This document shows positions 23,708-38,173 of a DNA stretch of 64,000 bases, in pieces. This DNA is from Drosophila persimilis. Its lineage: Eukaryota; Arthropoda; Insecta; Diptera; Drosophilidae. Numbering within the stretch: the first letter of the stretch is position 1; every line of letters starts with the position of its first letter. Location: contig NW_020825331.1 of NCBI RefSeq assembly GCF_003286085.1, forward strand, positions 1,240,001-1,304,000. Reading direction: 5' to 3'. The position numbers and the translations under genes were made by a program. The notes beneath the pieces were generated by a model, which did not search any database, was not told the DNA's origin, and was given only the letters and a program-made list of their open reading frames with translations.

Positions 23708-24981
23708 ATGACGCCCAATATCAAGGCCCAGGCCAAAGCAGAAGCAGTGGTAACCGTCGATTCAAAGATGCAAGTGAATGCAGGAACAGGAGCAGGAGGA
23801 GATGCAGGCGAGGTGCCATTCGCCACCTCCAATGGTGTGCTCTTCGAGGGAGATGAAGGTAACCAGAGCTTCCAGAAGTGTGCCGACGGGCGCAAAGTGA
23901 AGCTAGTGTGGCGCAATATCCTGGCCTTTGGTTACTTGCATTTGGCCGCCATCTATGGGCTCTATCTTTTGGTTACTTCGGCCAAATGGGCGACAATTGG
24001 TTTCGCATTCGTCCTTTATGTGTGCTCTGGACTTGGCATCACTGCTGGCGCCCACCGTCTGTGGGCCCACTGCTCGTACAAGGCCAAGTGGCAGTTGCGC
24101 TTGATGTTGGTCATCTTCAATACGATTGCGTTCCAGGATGCCGCCTATCACTGGGCCCGTGACCATCGCGTCCACCACAAGTTCTCGGAGACGGATGCCG
24201 ATCCCCATAATGCCACGCGTGGCTTCTTCTTTTCGCACATTGGATGGCTGCTGTGCAAGAAACACCCGGAGGTAAAGGCCAAGGGCCAGGGCATAGACCT
24301 ATCCGATTTACGTGCCGATCCCATACTGATGTTCCAGAAGCGGTGAGTGGCGACCCCATACCAAGAGTCGGTGCCCATGTCTTTATCCAAGCTTATTTCG
24401 CAGCTATTATCTGTACCTGATGCCGTTTGCCTGCTTTGTGCTGCCCACCATGATACCGATTTACTTTTGGGATGAGTCGATTATGAATGCTTGGTTTGTG
24501 GCCACCATGTTCCGTTGGTGCTTCATCTTGAATGTAACCTGGCTCGTCAACAGTGCTGCCCACAAGTTTGGTGGACGCCCATATGACCGGTACGTCGTCT
24601 AAACTGATCTATCTAGCCCTAGCCTAGCGGGAGCTTCTAATACTTAACTTTTCTTTGCTCAGATTCATCAGCCCTACTCAGAACATATCCGTCGCTGTTT
24701 TGGCCTTTGGCGAGGGCTGGCACAACTATCATCATGTGTTCCCATGGGACTACAAGACGGCTGAACTTGGCTTTTACTCCCTCAACTTTACCACATTCTT
24801 TATTGACTGCTTTTCGAAGATTGGCTGGGCCTATGACCTGAAGACCGTATCACCGGCCATTATCGAGAAGCGTGTGAAGCGCACTGGCGACGGCACTCAC
24901 CCCACTTGGGGCTGGGGCGACAAGGATCAGCCAAAGGAGGAAATCGAGGAGGCGCTTATTATGCACAGGAAGCAAGATTAA
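23708..24981 (+). CDS. Acyl-CoA delta-9 desaturase (Desat1-like)
   Basis: This is a membrane-bound di-iron stearoyl-CoA-type desaturase of the endoplasmic reticulum, which inserts the first double bond in fatty acyl-CoA for membrane lipids or cuticular hydrocarbons. Exons 23708-24342, 24404-24589 and 24663-24981 join in phase (AAG CG / C TAT and GAC CG / A TTC) and encode 379 residues. All histidine boxes are intact: HRLWAH, HRVHHKFSETDADPH, NSAAHKFG and GEGWHNYHHVFPWDY. The hydrophobic segments match the four-helix family plan. I chose ATG 23708 (context AAAAATG); an in-frame ATG at 23675 would add 11 residues. The core is very close to fly Desat1, but the N-terminus differs. Known D. melanogaster desaturases are autosomal, so this is probably a lineage-specific paralogue. 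Intron retention argues against retroposition. Confidence 0.92.
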
Positions 24982-25670
24982 GCAAACGACAAAAATAGCA
25001 ACAAAAATACAAACAAAAGGCATTCAATGCTAATAATGAGCGGCTTTAGCCGGCAAATACCTACAAACTACAAAAGAATTTAAACACAAAGACACTTTTC
25101 CAGGCACCTGTTACAAAACAAATGGTTGCAGATTTTTGTTTTTATTTTTGTTATCTAATTTTATTAATTAATATTTACACAGAACATACAGACACAAAAT
25201 AACAAATATTTTTGAAATTCTTGATGTTTCTAAACGTAAAGGAATTATATATATACATATACATATATCTGGTTATGAAATGCATATACCCATACAAAGG
25301 CTTATTATTATATGTATTATAAATGAATGGCGACATTTTGGTCCGAATTGAATTGCAGTAAGTTCCATATTTAAAATTAAAATTCAAATTCAACCGCTTC
25401 CACGTTTTGCAGCACTGATGAAAATGAACCAATCGACATTTACCATTAATAGATTTATCAAAACTCGGCAAAAATTAAGCTAAATGCAATTAACTATACG
25501 AATTATAAATTAATATATTAGCCGGTAAGCCCGTTGTATATATATATATATATATATATTTGGCAGGCATGCGCTGTTGCTTCGTATTCGATTATCATAT
25601 CCGACGTTAGTGGCTGGTCTATCGAATAGTGTAGTTTATGGCTGAAAAGAGAAATAAGTAAATTTGATAT

Positions 25671-25714
25671 TCAACAAGTAGTGCAATTGCCACCGAGGGC
25701 GACCAATTACAGTA
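25671..25714 (+). repeat. Copy 1 of a duplicated upstream segment
   Basis: TCAACAAGTAG, CAATTGC and CACCGAGGGCGACCA occur here in the same order as at 26771-26828, the copy next to sl, which has an extra internal CACTTGC/CAATTGC stretch. Confidence 0.7.
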
Positions 25715-26649
25715 TATTACTTACTTTTTGCTATGTTTTGAAGTCGAAATTGCGGTATTATAATGTTATTTATCATGAATCTATTAAATTTGCATTCATA
25801 TCCTTTTCACTTATTCACTTTCAAACAATTTCCATTTGGCGCGCAGCTTTCGTATCCACGCGATAGTGTCGATAGCCGTTGTTATCTTGTGGTGGGAATT
25901 TCCCTGCAACAATGAGACTTATTCCATACACTTACGTTTTTTACCGTTGGCAACATCCGATTTGTATGCACCAAATTCTGCATACCCTGGGGAAAAAGGA
26001 AATTATAGAATTGAGAAAATGTTTGTCATCTCAGGCTCCAATGCATGAAGAAACTTGTCAGTTTTTGTTTTAAAGCTATTTCAACGATATTTTCCAGTTG
26101 TCTTGCAGTGCAGTGGTCTTCTTACAGAGACCAAAATCGATTTATATAAATACACAGTAACAGATCATATACCAATCATATGAAGGATAGGATGGAGCTT
26201 CAAACGTAATTTGTATTATTATTTTTTGAAATATTTTCGGCAGTTGAACTTAAATTGTTATCCAGTTAAAATAAAGGGGGCTTAAGTGGGCTAAGTTCGT
26301 TTTTTCATCGGTGCATGGAAATGAGACGGTATATTTTGGTATATTTCTGAGGGAAAGACCGATAAGTACTCTCTCCTGTGACAAAAAAATAAGACTAATA
26401 ATTTTGAATGGGCTATAAAAGAGGGTATAGACAACAGGCAAAAACAGTACTTTCGTTAGTAGATAATCTTATCTGTTAGTGGGGTTTCCTCTGAATTAAT
26501 TCAATTGAGGGGCCTTTGCAACATTCAACATGGCCAGCAACATTTGGAAGCGTGTAGCTTTGTTGCTCGTATTTTATCCACAAGTGTCGTTTTCGTTTGT
26601 GTCGTTCGTGTACACAAAGGCCAAATATACTGCATTGGTATATATGTAA

Positions 26650-26670
26650 ACACTGCGGTCACACTTTTTA
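26650..26670 (+). promoter_or_regulatory. sl: M1BP-like element upstream of sl
   Basis: GCGGTCACACTT at 26655-26666 matches the core-promoter motif YGGTCACACTR except for the last base. It lies about 380 bases before the sl start codon, so it plausibly marks the promoter. Confidence 0.5.
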
Positions 26671-26770
26671 CCTTACCTTGCCATGTTGCCTGTTGTCACC
26701 ACCCTCTTTTTCCTTCCATTATGTAGCAAATGTGTAGTAGCCGTGTAGAGTTTGTGATTTTTTATGAAAT

Positions 26771-26828
26771 TCAACAAGTAGGCAATTGCACTTGCACTTG
26801 CAATTGCAAATGCCACCGAGGGCGACCA
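26771..26828 (+). repeat. Copy 2 of the duplicated segment, in the sl upstream region
   Basis: This copy has the same TCAACAAGTAG ... CACCGAGGGCGACCA order as 25671-25714. It lies 210 bases before the sl ATG, probably in its 5' leader. Confidence 0.7.
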
Positions 26829-27037
26829 CCCACCACCCACAGCACAAACGTGAACGTTTAGCCAGTCAGCAAGTCAGCCAGTCGTATAGTCGTATGGTTT
26901 AGGCTGTGGAAAAACATCCGGAGTCCGGAGACCGTGTGTGCATATACATATTGTAAATGCAAACGTGCGTGTGGCAGATCTGATTTACATTTCGGAAGCA
27001 GAAGCAGCAGTGGCAGGTAACAGAAAACAACGATACG

Positions 27038-30000
27038 ATGAGCTGCTTCAGTGCAATGAACGCCCCGCTGCTGGGTGAAATGGAGCAGACCATTGGCATG
27101 CTGGAGCGCGGTACAATTGTGACGAAGCTGTACGGCAAGCAAAGGCGTCCGGATCGTCGCCATCTAATGCTTATCAGGGAAACGCGTCAGCTGCTATGGT
27201 CGACAGTGGCCGCCCAAACGCCCCGGACCGACTTTGAGGGTGCGATACAGCTCCGCGAGATCCGTGAGATACGTGTGGGCAAGCACTCGAAGGAGTTCCG
27301 GCTCTTCGCCGACGATTGCCAGCGCTACGAGAACAGCAAATGCTTTGTCATCTTGTATGGCAATCACTTCAAGCTGAAGAGCTTCTCGGTGGTGGCCCTA
27401 TCGGAGATCGAGGCCGACAATTGGGTGCGTGGGCTCCGCTATATGGTTAAGGACACAGTGAACGCTTCGTATCCGCTGCAGATCGATCGCTGGCTGCGAC
27501 GCGAATACTATCAGATCGAGAATGTCAATTCGCATTCGGCCAAATCGTCGGAACAATCCCAGACGCAGGTGACCATCAAGGACTTTAAGATGTTCCTGGC
27601 CAGCGTCAGTTGCAAAATGACCACCAGCAAATTCATGGAGTGCTTCACCGACGATGTCCGACGAAAGCATGACCTCAAGTTTGATGACTTTTCGCGTCTC
27701 TATCAGAAGCTCCTACTGCCGCATAGTTTCGCCAACATTCTGTGTGGGGGAACAGCCGCATCGAGTGCCTTTCCCTACTCGGAGGATCAGCAGACAGTGC
27801 GTCCCACAGAGCTGAAGCGTTTTCTGGAAACAGAACAGCGTGATCTGAACGTGGGCGAGCTCAATTCCGGGTCCATATCCGGCTTCATACGTGACTTTGT
27901 GCAGGATGTGGAGCGCGATGTACAGGAACCCTATCTGACGCTGTCGGAGTTCGTCGACTACCTCTTCTCGAAGCAGAACGACCTGTGGAACAGCAAATAC
28001 GATTCCATCTTCATGGACATGAACATGCCGCTCTCCTCATACTGGATAGCATCGTCACACAACACCTATCTGACGGGCGATCAATTCTCCAGCGAATCAT
28101 CGTGCGAGGCCTATGCCCGGGCCCTGCGCATGGGCTGTCGCTGCATTGAGCTCGACTGTTGGAATGGCCCCGATAACTTACCCTACATATTCCATGGTCA
28201 CACAATGACATCCAAAATCAAGTTCATGGATGTTGTAAAGACCATCAAGGATCATGCCTTCACCACCTCCGAGTATCCCGTCATTCTGTCCATCGAACAG
28301 AATTGCTCTTTAGAGCAGCAACGAAATATGGCACAGGCGTTAATTGAGGTACAATATGGGTGATGATTCCTTGGGTGATTCATTAGCTAATTGGTTTCCC
28401 CTTTTCTTTTTTCGTTAGGTCTTTGGCGATATGCTGCTCACGCAGCCATGTGATCGGAACGAACAGCATTTGCCCTCCCCCTACCAGCTCCGCCGCAAGA
28501 TAATTCTAAAGCACAAGAAGCTGCCGCAATACGATGAGACGACATTCAGCGGCGTGGGCATAAGTAACGGTGGCATAGCAGCCGCCGCTGCTGGTGGCGG
28601 CGGCGGCTCATCGCTTACCCATCGATCATCGTTGAGCGGTGGCGGTGGCGAAAATGAGGGTGAAAATATGCGCAAGGTATTCAAAGAGGGGCTGCTGTAC
28701 TTCAAGGATCCCGTGGACAAGTCCTGGAATCTCTATCAGTTTGTGTTGACCCAACAAGAGCTCATCTACACCTCTGAAATCAGTGAATCACATCGGAATG
28801 GAACCTCAGAAGATGACGACTTTGGTCTGTCGTCGTCCTGTTCTTTGAACAACACAATGCAACAGAAACAGAAGGATACCTCGGCCAACGATGAGCTGCA
28901 TTTTGGCGAAAACTGGTTTCATGGCAAATTGGAAGGTAAACAGAACATATTCTCTACAGGAGCTAGTATCTGGTATCTGGTATCTGGTCTGGTACCGCTG
29001 TCCGGCCAATCGATCGATTGATATCACCAAAACCAAACCATTATCTATGGGACGGAACGGGCTTTGCCATAAAGATTGCTTAATAATTACAGCTGCCGGG
29101 CCATGCAAGTGACATATTTATTGGTATCTGTGCTCTCGTATCTGCCTATCTGTTATCCCATATCTGCGTTGCGATACGGGATATCCACTTTAAAAAGTGC
29201 CCCATAATGTACCTTCTGCCCTTTGTTCGCCAAGCACTCAAAGAGTATGTATATGGGGTATATTAGATTCTCTCTCACATACTCTACTGGCGGAGTAACG
29301 CCCAGATGATAACTCGTTGGTTGGAAGAGCAAGAGAGATACATCGAATGGATGGTGATTCCTTAGTGCAAATGTATAGATAGAGATATTTATTGGGTAAA
29401 AAGATAATAGTAATAATATTACACATACACTACCCGAGCAAAGCGTATAAGTAGTGTATTAGAACCGGTTTCAACTGGTTTCATCATATAATTTGGTATT
29501 CATTTTCTCTCACCTTTTAATTATTTTCAAAATAATATTTTCCCATTCCATTAAATGATGATGATTACATTACAATTTTGCTGTTGTTCCAGGTGGCCGC
29601 AAAGAAGCCGACGACCTGCTGCAAAAGTATAAACATCTTGGTGATGGAACATTTTTGGTGCGCGAATCGGCCACATTTGTGGGCGACTATAGCCTCTCGT
29701 TTTGGCGTCGGAATCGACCGAATCACTGTCGCATCAAATTAAAGCACGAGAGCGGCTCCATCCGCTACTATTTGGTCGAGAATTTCATATTCGATTCGCT
29801 GTATTCGCTGATTGTTTACTATCGCAAGAATATGCTGCGCAGCTCGGAGTTTTCGATAATACTTAAAGAGCCAGTGCCGCAGCCGAAGAAGCATGAGGAC
29901 CAGGACTGGTTCCATCCAAACACCACCAAGGAGCAGGCCGAGCAGGGGCTGTTCAAGCTGGATATTGGTTCGTTTTTGGTACGCCCCTCTGTGCAGAGCA

Positions 30001-31580
30001 TCAATGCTTTTGTCATTTCGTTCACGATCAATCGAAAGATCAAACACTGTCGGATTATCCAAGAGGGACGACTGTATGCCATCGATACGATGCAGTTTGA
30101 GTCGTTGGTGTCGCTCATCCATTATTATACGAGAAATCCGTTGTATCGCAATGTGAAGCTCTGCCATCCTGTGTCCCAGGATCTGCTGCGACAGGCACTG
30201 GCGGAGAATGCACAGCAGGGCACAGATCACAGCAACGATGGCAACGGGGCTTCGAATTATATGGGCTCCAATCTGGAGGAGCATGTCACCTGCAAGGCTC
30301 TGTACAGCTACAAGGCCAACAAACCGGATGAGCTGTCCTTTCCCAAGCACGCCATCATCACGAATGTCCAAAGAAACAACACCATGTGGTGGATAGGGGA
30401 CTATGGCGGCATGATAAAGAAGCATTTGCCAGCCAACTACGTAAAGGTGAGGAGCTAAATGGATTAATGCTTAATTTAAATATATATATACATTGCCCCT
30501 CCTGTTTAGGTGATTGATGCCGCCACAGAGGATTACAATTCGGTGAATGAGGAGGGCACTGACGGCCGAACCGATTCGATTGAGATCTATGGGGCCGTGG
30601 CCTCGCTCTTCGAATCAAATGAGCCTGGCATCATATTCAAGCTGCAGATACAAACACCAACGATGCAAAATCCGTTTGTGATCGGGTTTGACAATCAGGA
30701 GACGGCCTACGAGTGGATAAAGGCCATCCAGGAGGCGGCCTTAATCGCTAGTCAACTGGCCACTGAGCGGCGCAAAAAAGAGCGCACGGCGCGCGTGGCC
30801 AAGGAAATGTCCGATCTGATAATATATTTCCGGAGTGTACCATTTCGTGAGCACTCCTGGATTTTCCAGGAGATGTCCAGTTTTCCCGAAACGAAGGCCG
30901 AAAAGCAGTTCTTCCAACAGAATACGCAGCTCTTTCTCTCGTATCATCGAAACCAAATCAGTCGGGTGTATCCCAAGGGGCAGCGCCTGGACTCGTCAAA
31001 CTTCAATCCCGTGCCTTTCTGGAATATTGGATCTCAGATGATAGCCCTCAACTATCAGACGGGCGACAAGGCCATGCAATTGAATCAGGCCAAATTCCGG
31101 AATAATGGCCAATGTGGCTATATACTGAAGCCGTCGTTCATGAAGGCCGAAAGTTTCAATCCAAACAACCCGCTGTCCGATGGCCTCAATGAAGTGCGTG
31201 TCAGCATACGCCTGATAGCGGCACGGCATCTGTTTCGCGGCGGTAAATCCAATAATCCACAAATCGTGGTGGAAATCATGGGCGCCAGCTTCGATACTGG
31301 GATCAAATATCGCACCAAAGTCAATGAGAATGGCTTCAATCCGGTGTGGAATGAGGCCTGCGAGTTTACCGTACGCAATCCACAGTTTGCGATCCTTCGG
31401 TTCGAAGTCCAGGACGAGGATATGTTTGCAGAGACACATTTCATAGCGCAGGCCTGCTATCCATTGACCTGTGTGCGCCAGGGCTATCGCAGTGTAATCT
31501 TGAGGAACAAATTCAGCGAGGAACTGGAACTATCCTCATTGCTGGTCAACATAAAGATAACAAATATCACTTCCACTTAG
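27038..31580 (+). CDS. sl: Phospholipase C-gamma (small wing)
   Basis: This enzyme hydrolyses PIP2 to IP3 and diacylglycerol downstream of receptor tyrosine kinases. In flies sl restrains EGFR/MAPK signalling and promotes growth through the insulin receptor. Exons 27038-28348, 28419-28935, 29593-30446 and 30510-31580 join in phase and encode 1250 residues (about 1236 in D. melanogaster). Domains in order: PH (about 15-140), EF hands, catalytic X box with both histidines (SSHNTYLTGDQF, FHGHTM; about 325-470), split PH, SH2 (NWFHGKLEG ... FLVRES, from about 600), SH2 (DWFHPNTT ... FLVRPS, from about 713), SH3 (CKALYSYKANKPDELSF, from about 843), second PH half, Y box from about 990 and C2 from about 1122. 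A Gly/Ala-rich insert lies between X box and PH half. No key residue seen is missing. Confidence 0.98.
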
Positions 31581-32080
31581 CCATAGAGTCCTCCTGAAGT
31601 ACCCCAAAAGTATCTGAAACGCACGCACCACAACTGAACAAAACTTAAAGGGCATTCCATTTGATAAGTTCTGGAACAAAACCCATTTGAAATTTCAAGC
31701 ATTCAAGCATTTAATGAAAGAGTAGAAGTCTTCTCCACTCTCCCACATATTTCTAAAGCGGCAGAGCCCCGTGCAATATATTTTATTCTATGTCTACTTA
31801 CCACATACTAAAACCATAGATAGATCTACTTTTATCTGTGTTTTAGTCAAGCATTTTTCAAGTATTTTCTAGTTGTACTTTAAGTTATTGTCTATGTACC
31901 ATTTTCGCCTCTCTGTTTCTATGTCGTATGTCTATTTTTTAACTGGTTAACGAATGTCTCATATGCATATCATATCATATCATATCAGAAACATATACAT
32001 ATACCTACGGTGTACCCGTACAAACCAAACGAAACCCCCTTTACCTATACTGTTTAATGTTTTACATTATTTTAATGCCA

Positions 32081-32086
32081 AATAAA
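32081..32086 (+). terminator. sl: Poly(A) signal of sl
   Basis: AATAAA lies about 500 bases after the sl stop codon. Confidence 0.55.
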
Positions 32087-33335
32087 GATTTACCGGCGTT
32101 AGATGTGCCTTAACTTTACAAGCGACTTTCATCGTAACTTAATCGCACGTAACTTTTTAAAAACTATTATTCATGTTTAAACATATTGGATAGTCATCAG
32201 TCATCAATTTCAAATACATTTTCATTTGACAGCTGTTTTAAGATCTTTTGCATGGCATTTTTTTCTGATAAATTAATATATATTCTTTACGATTGGCTAA
32301 GTACCGATTTCCATTTGGGGCATCGTGCCATGCTTCAAATGGAGCTTCCACATTCTTTATAACTACATACAACTATATCCTTGGTTTACTTTAATGTTTG
32401 GGGGAAAACCTTACAAAAAGTGGTTAAAGCTTGGAATAAAATTACACATATACAAATTAGCCAATCTTTTAGGAAATATATTAGTTTTGTATTAAAAAGA
32501 TCAAGTTATTAGCAAGATTTGGGCAAGAATGTTCAGCCCTTTGCCTAACCAATGGACTCTTATACATATACTTAGAAAGATAAGATTATGGATATTTTGA
32601 GAGCTGTATGAAATCCATTCCACTTATGATAGATTCTACTCCTATGTACATTATAATGCCATCGGATTCTGGTACAGTCCGTGATGACAATAGTCAAGTG
32701 CAATACCTCTATAAGAAAGACGATGAATATCCATGCACACTATTTCTATGTACATCATTATATCATAGACTACCTCTGGGTACAGTTTCCCACCACCACT
32801 ATTTCCACTATTTTCCCTCAGTTTCATGGCAGTAGCAACCGACCCGACAATCTCTTTCTATTTCATGAAATATATTATTTTTTTATTTCCTCTGCGAAAT
32901 TAAAGTTAAAATCGAAATCTGCAGGGCAGGGAAGCAAGGTTTCTTGAGGTTATACTTTACAGGTAATAATAGCCTGTGAGATATCCCCTCAACGTTGGAA
33001 TGCTTTCGCATTAGAGCTCATCCAGGATAAGAAATTTCTTGTTCCACACTGGCTTTCCAGTGTTTGTTTATCTCATTCTCCCTCTCCCATTTTTGTGAGT
33101 CCAACTCTTTAACCAACTCTTTAACATTCTTTCCTTCGGTCCTGCCTAAGCTCTCTTATTGCTCTTCTATTGTCCGAGAGAATCCTGTCTGTCCCTTTAA
33201 CATGGCCAACCCTGGGCCTGTACCACAAAATCGGGCCAACAGTATCAAAGTAAATACAAAAAGAGAAAAACAAAACATTTTTTTTTAGTGAGACACACGT
33301 CGGGTCATACATTGTTGTTGTTTATTATGTGTAAT
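32087..33335. other. Intergenic region between sl and U2af50 (convergent)
   Basis: AT-rich DNA between two convergent genes. Short open frames here lack splice context or recognisable products. I see nothing I can support. Confidence 0.6.
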
Positions 33336-33341
33336 TTTATT
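33336..33341 (-). terminator. U2af50: Poly(A) signal of U2af50
   Basis: On the minus strand AATAAA lies about 72 bases after the U2af50 stop. A second copy follows at 33326-33321. Confidence 0.65.
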
Positions 33342-33412
33342 GAACATCGGTGAATGTGAGAAATATGATTTAGTGTTAGTTTTTTTGTTTGTTTTTTTTT
33401 TGTAGTTTTTAT

Positions 33413-35447
<2,035 letters not shown>

Positions 35448-36147
35448 TTTCGAATTTATGCAAAAAAATAAATTGCTATTTAAACAAAAACTAGTTTTAC
35501 TATTTATTAATGCCGACGAAAAATGTATCCCGTCGGAAGGGGTACGTTAACACAAAAAATATATCAAGAGAAACGAAATAAAACAGAACACGTGAATATA
35601 GAAGAACAGTGGAATGAAACGTTGTAACTATCGCAGGGGTGCCTTTTCAGAGTTATCGCCAAACGAGCTACAATGGTGTAAATACAAAGTAAGGTGAGAA
35701 GGTAAATTATTCTAGCTTATTTTAATTAAAAGAGCCTACCAATGGATGGAAATTAGGTGATGTTAAATAACATTACATTTTTCGGATGTACTCAAACGCC
35801 TAAGTATTTTGTAAACTAAAATTTTTTTTATTAATTCAGAGCCGATTTTTCGATTATAATTATCTGTAAAAACATAAACATGTGTAGGGTCAAGTAAGCG
35901 ACCAATTTAATAATAATTTAATAATAAAGATTAATCGATTTTACCTTTTGTTTTCATTCAATCTTCTTATGCTTGTGTTTGTGACGTCAATCAACTATTC
36001 GCAGTGGAAAGCATATGTACATTTCGTCACCTTCTCAGTAGCTCAGAGAATATATAACCAGTTGCCGGCTTGTTTGTTGTTTCTTTATTTCTAGTGGTTT
36101 TTACTTTACTGATGTTTGGTCCAGTGTTTACTTAATTCCGTTGCAAA
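35448..36147. promoter_or_regulatory. U2af50 / PIG-Q divergent promoter region
   Basis: A 700-bp spacer between two divergent start codons. AGAATATATAACCAGTTGC (TATA-like, about 36046-36056) lies about 95 bases before the PIG-Q ATG. The U2af50 side has no obvious TATA. ATCGATTTTACC near 35936 is a weak DRE-like site. Confidence 0.5.
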
Positions 36148-38053
36148 ATGAGCATCAAAATATACTTGCCCATCGATTACTTCACCCTCAAAAAACCAAC
36201 TAATTTGTACGGACAAGTACAAATAAACGAGGACGTCGTATACTATGTCGTGGATGCTGTCGACTTCGACTTCAACACGGCATCGATGGAGCATGGGACA
36301 ATCAGCAATTTGCGTTTCCTCGGCTCTATCCTGTGCAGTGATACCTGCGCAGAAAAACCGAACATCTACCACCAACTCGATATGCGCATATGTTTTACTT
36401 ACGACAAAAAGGAGCCAAACATTTCACTGGGATACATAGGAATCACCCCAGAGCACCTCAAACAAATCAAAATAATTCTATATCACAAGAAAAAAGTGCA
36501 AGATTTGTTTGTCAATGATGAGAGTACACTGGATCAACCATCGGGAAGTGGTGGCAGCGATTGTGATTTTCTGGAGCTCTTTCGGTTGGCCCAGTCCGAA
36601 GTTGCAATTCATAAGCCCAAAAACAGGGCACTCAAGAGTGGTCTTCACCTGTTACTTCTTGTAGCCGACGCGCCCATACAGTTGTTTAAATATACTGCCG
36701 AAAATGTTTTCATTAATAACATAATGGGACACACGACTGTTTATAAGCACTTTAAAGAATGGCAATCAACCTGTAATAAAGGGTAAGAATCATTTTGTAC
36801 ATGACTTTTTATTTTTATTGATTTTCTATCAATTTTTTTTGTTTCGTTATAGTAATAGGATGAAAAATATTGTATTAGATCGAGTATTGGGTATACTCTT
36901 GATGGTGATAATGTTTTCATTAGTTACCTCACCGGGCGATTTCCTTATACAAATATCCCATGTAAGTTGGACGAGAAATGCACACATTTAGCAATTATCC
37001 ATTTACCATTATTTTAGGGTATTATCAACCAGCTATACAGCCTGTTGAATGTTTTGGAAGGAAGTCCTATTGGTCTCAAATTGAATATACATTTAAATAA
37101 TTTTTTCCTCGATTGTTTTAAATATCATATTCAATTGTGGTCCATGTTTTTGGGTACGTTTTACTATATAAATTAATTTAAATTTAAATGCATATTTAAT
37201 AGTCATTCATATTCAATTTGATAGATTTGATTGAACCAATAGTACGGCAAGTTTTCCTGGCCATTGGAGTATTTGGATGCCTGGGGTTTACATTCCAGAT
37301 AGCTTTACTCGCAGATTTAATATCAATTGTTTCATTGCATTCGCATTGTTTCCATATTTACACCAAAGTGTAAGTCCAGGTTGAATAAATTAAGCCTTAA
37401 CTTACATATAATGGATCTCGATCTTTCTTTGAAGTCTATATAAAGTGGAAAAGAAAGGATTATCCGTACTTTGGCAAGTGGTTCGTGGGAACCGATATAA
37501 TATATTAAAAGGTAGGTCTACTAAAAATATACAAAGACTGGTAAAAAGATGTTCAGATCTCAATTTATTTACATATGTTTCATTACAGGCCGTATTGAAG
37601 CTCATAATTATATGGATCGACAGCTATACCTTGCCACAATTTTTTTCTCAGCAATTTTGTTTCTTTTTCCCACTACCCTTGTGTACTATGTGGTTTTTGC
37701 CTTTGTAAGTATCTATGTTTATTAATCCATTCGGAGATCATTATTTAATTTTTTATATTTTATGAACTATAGTTAAAGTCCCTTACACATGCAACTCTGG
37801 CGATCTTTGAGTTTTTTCGTCGAAAACTTTTGTTTTTCCCGCTAGAAGTGTGCCTTAAATGGCTACGAAAGGAACTACACGAAATTGGTAAGAGGTGAAC
37901 ACATACTTATTTGGATCCCGTTAAGGGCTAATAATGTGTGTTAAATTTCTTACAGACTGTCTTAAAATCGAGGACGTTGCACTCCCAGCGAAGACATTTC
38001 TGCTGCATAAACATTATAAAATAAATGTTGCTGTATATAAAATTCGAGTGTGA
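36148..38053 (+). CDS. PIG-Q: PIG-Q/Gpi1, GPI-GlcNAc transferase subunit
   Basis: This is a subunit of the endoplasmic-reticulum complex that transfers GlcNAc to phosphatidylinositol, the first step of GPI-anchor synthesis; Gpi1/PIG-Q stabilises the complex. I place exons at 36148-36782, 36853-36961, 37018-37153, 37225-37369, 37435-37511, 37589-37704, 37773-37887 and 37956-38053. All junctions keep frame and give 476 residues. The N-terminal third is hydrophilic and poorly conserved. The C-terminal Gpi1 region has several membrane helices (RVLGILLMVIMFSLV, VFLAIGVFGCLGFTFQ, ATIFFSAILFLFPTT) and the family motif area LWQVVRGNRYNILKGRIE, which matches the Gpi1 RGKKWNVLR-type signature. The D. 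melanogaster counterpart is CG32578 (recollection). Confidence 0.88.
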
Positions 38054-38167
38054 CAAATAGAAAAAAACTTTAATCTTATTTCATCTCATTACACACCAAT
38101 TAAACCAATTACTCAATTTAAAAAGTGCTAAAGCGTAGCAAATGCATTCCATACGCCTAAAATTTGC

Positions 38168-38173
38168 AATAAA
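38168..38173 (+). terminator. PIG-Q: Poly(A) signal of PIG-Q
   Basis: AATAAA lies 115 bases after the PIG-Q stop codon. Confidence 0.6.

Larger units (their letters stand above)
24982..27037. other. Desaturase-sl intergenic region with a duplicated segment
   Basis: This region contains the desaturase 3' UTR (no clear AATAAA seen), a TA repeat at 25539-25560, and a short segment present twice (25671-25714 and 26771-26828). The sl promoter and leader probably run from about 26640, where CGGTCACACTT at 26656 resembles the M1BP motif. No genes are seen. Confidence 0.5.

Noticed and set aside
25540..25560. TA dinucleotide runs (here, 19881, 20528, 20738) as possible elements
   Set aside because: Ordinary short microsatellites in AT-rich non-coding DNA.
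29739..30425. 228-codon minus-strand ORF opposite sl exon 3
   Set aside because: Shadow of the SH2/SH3-coding exon.
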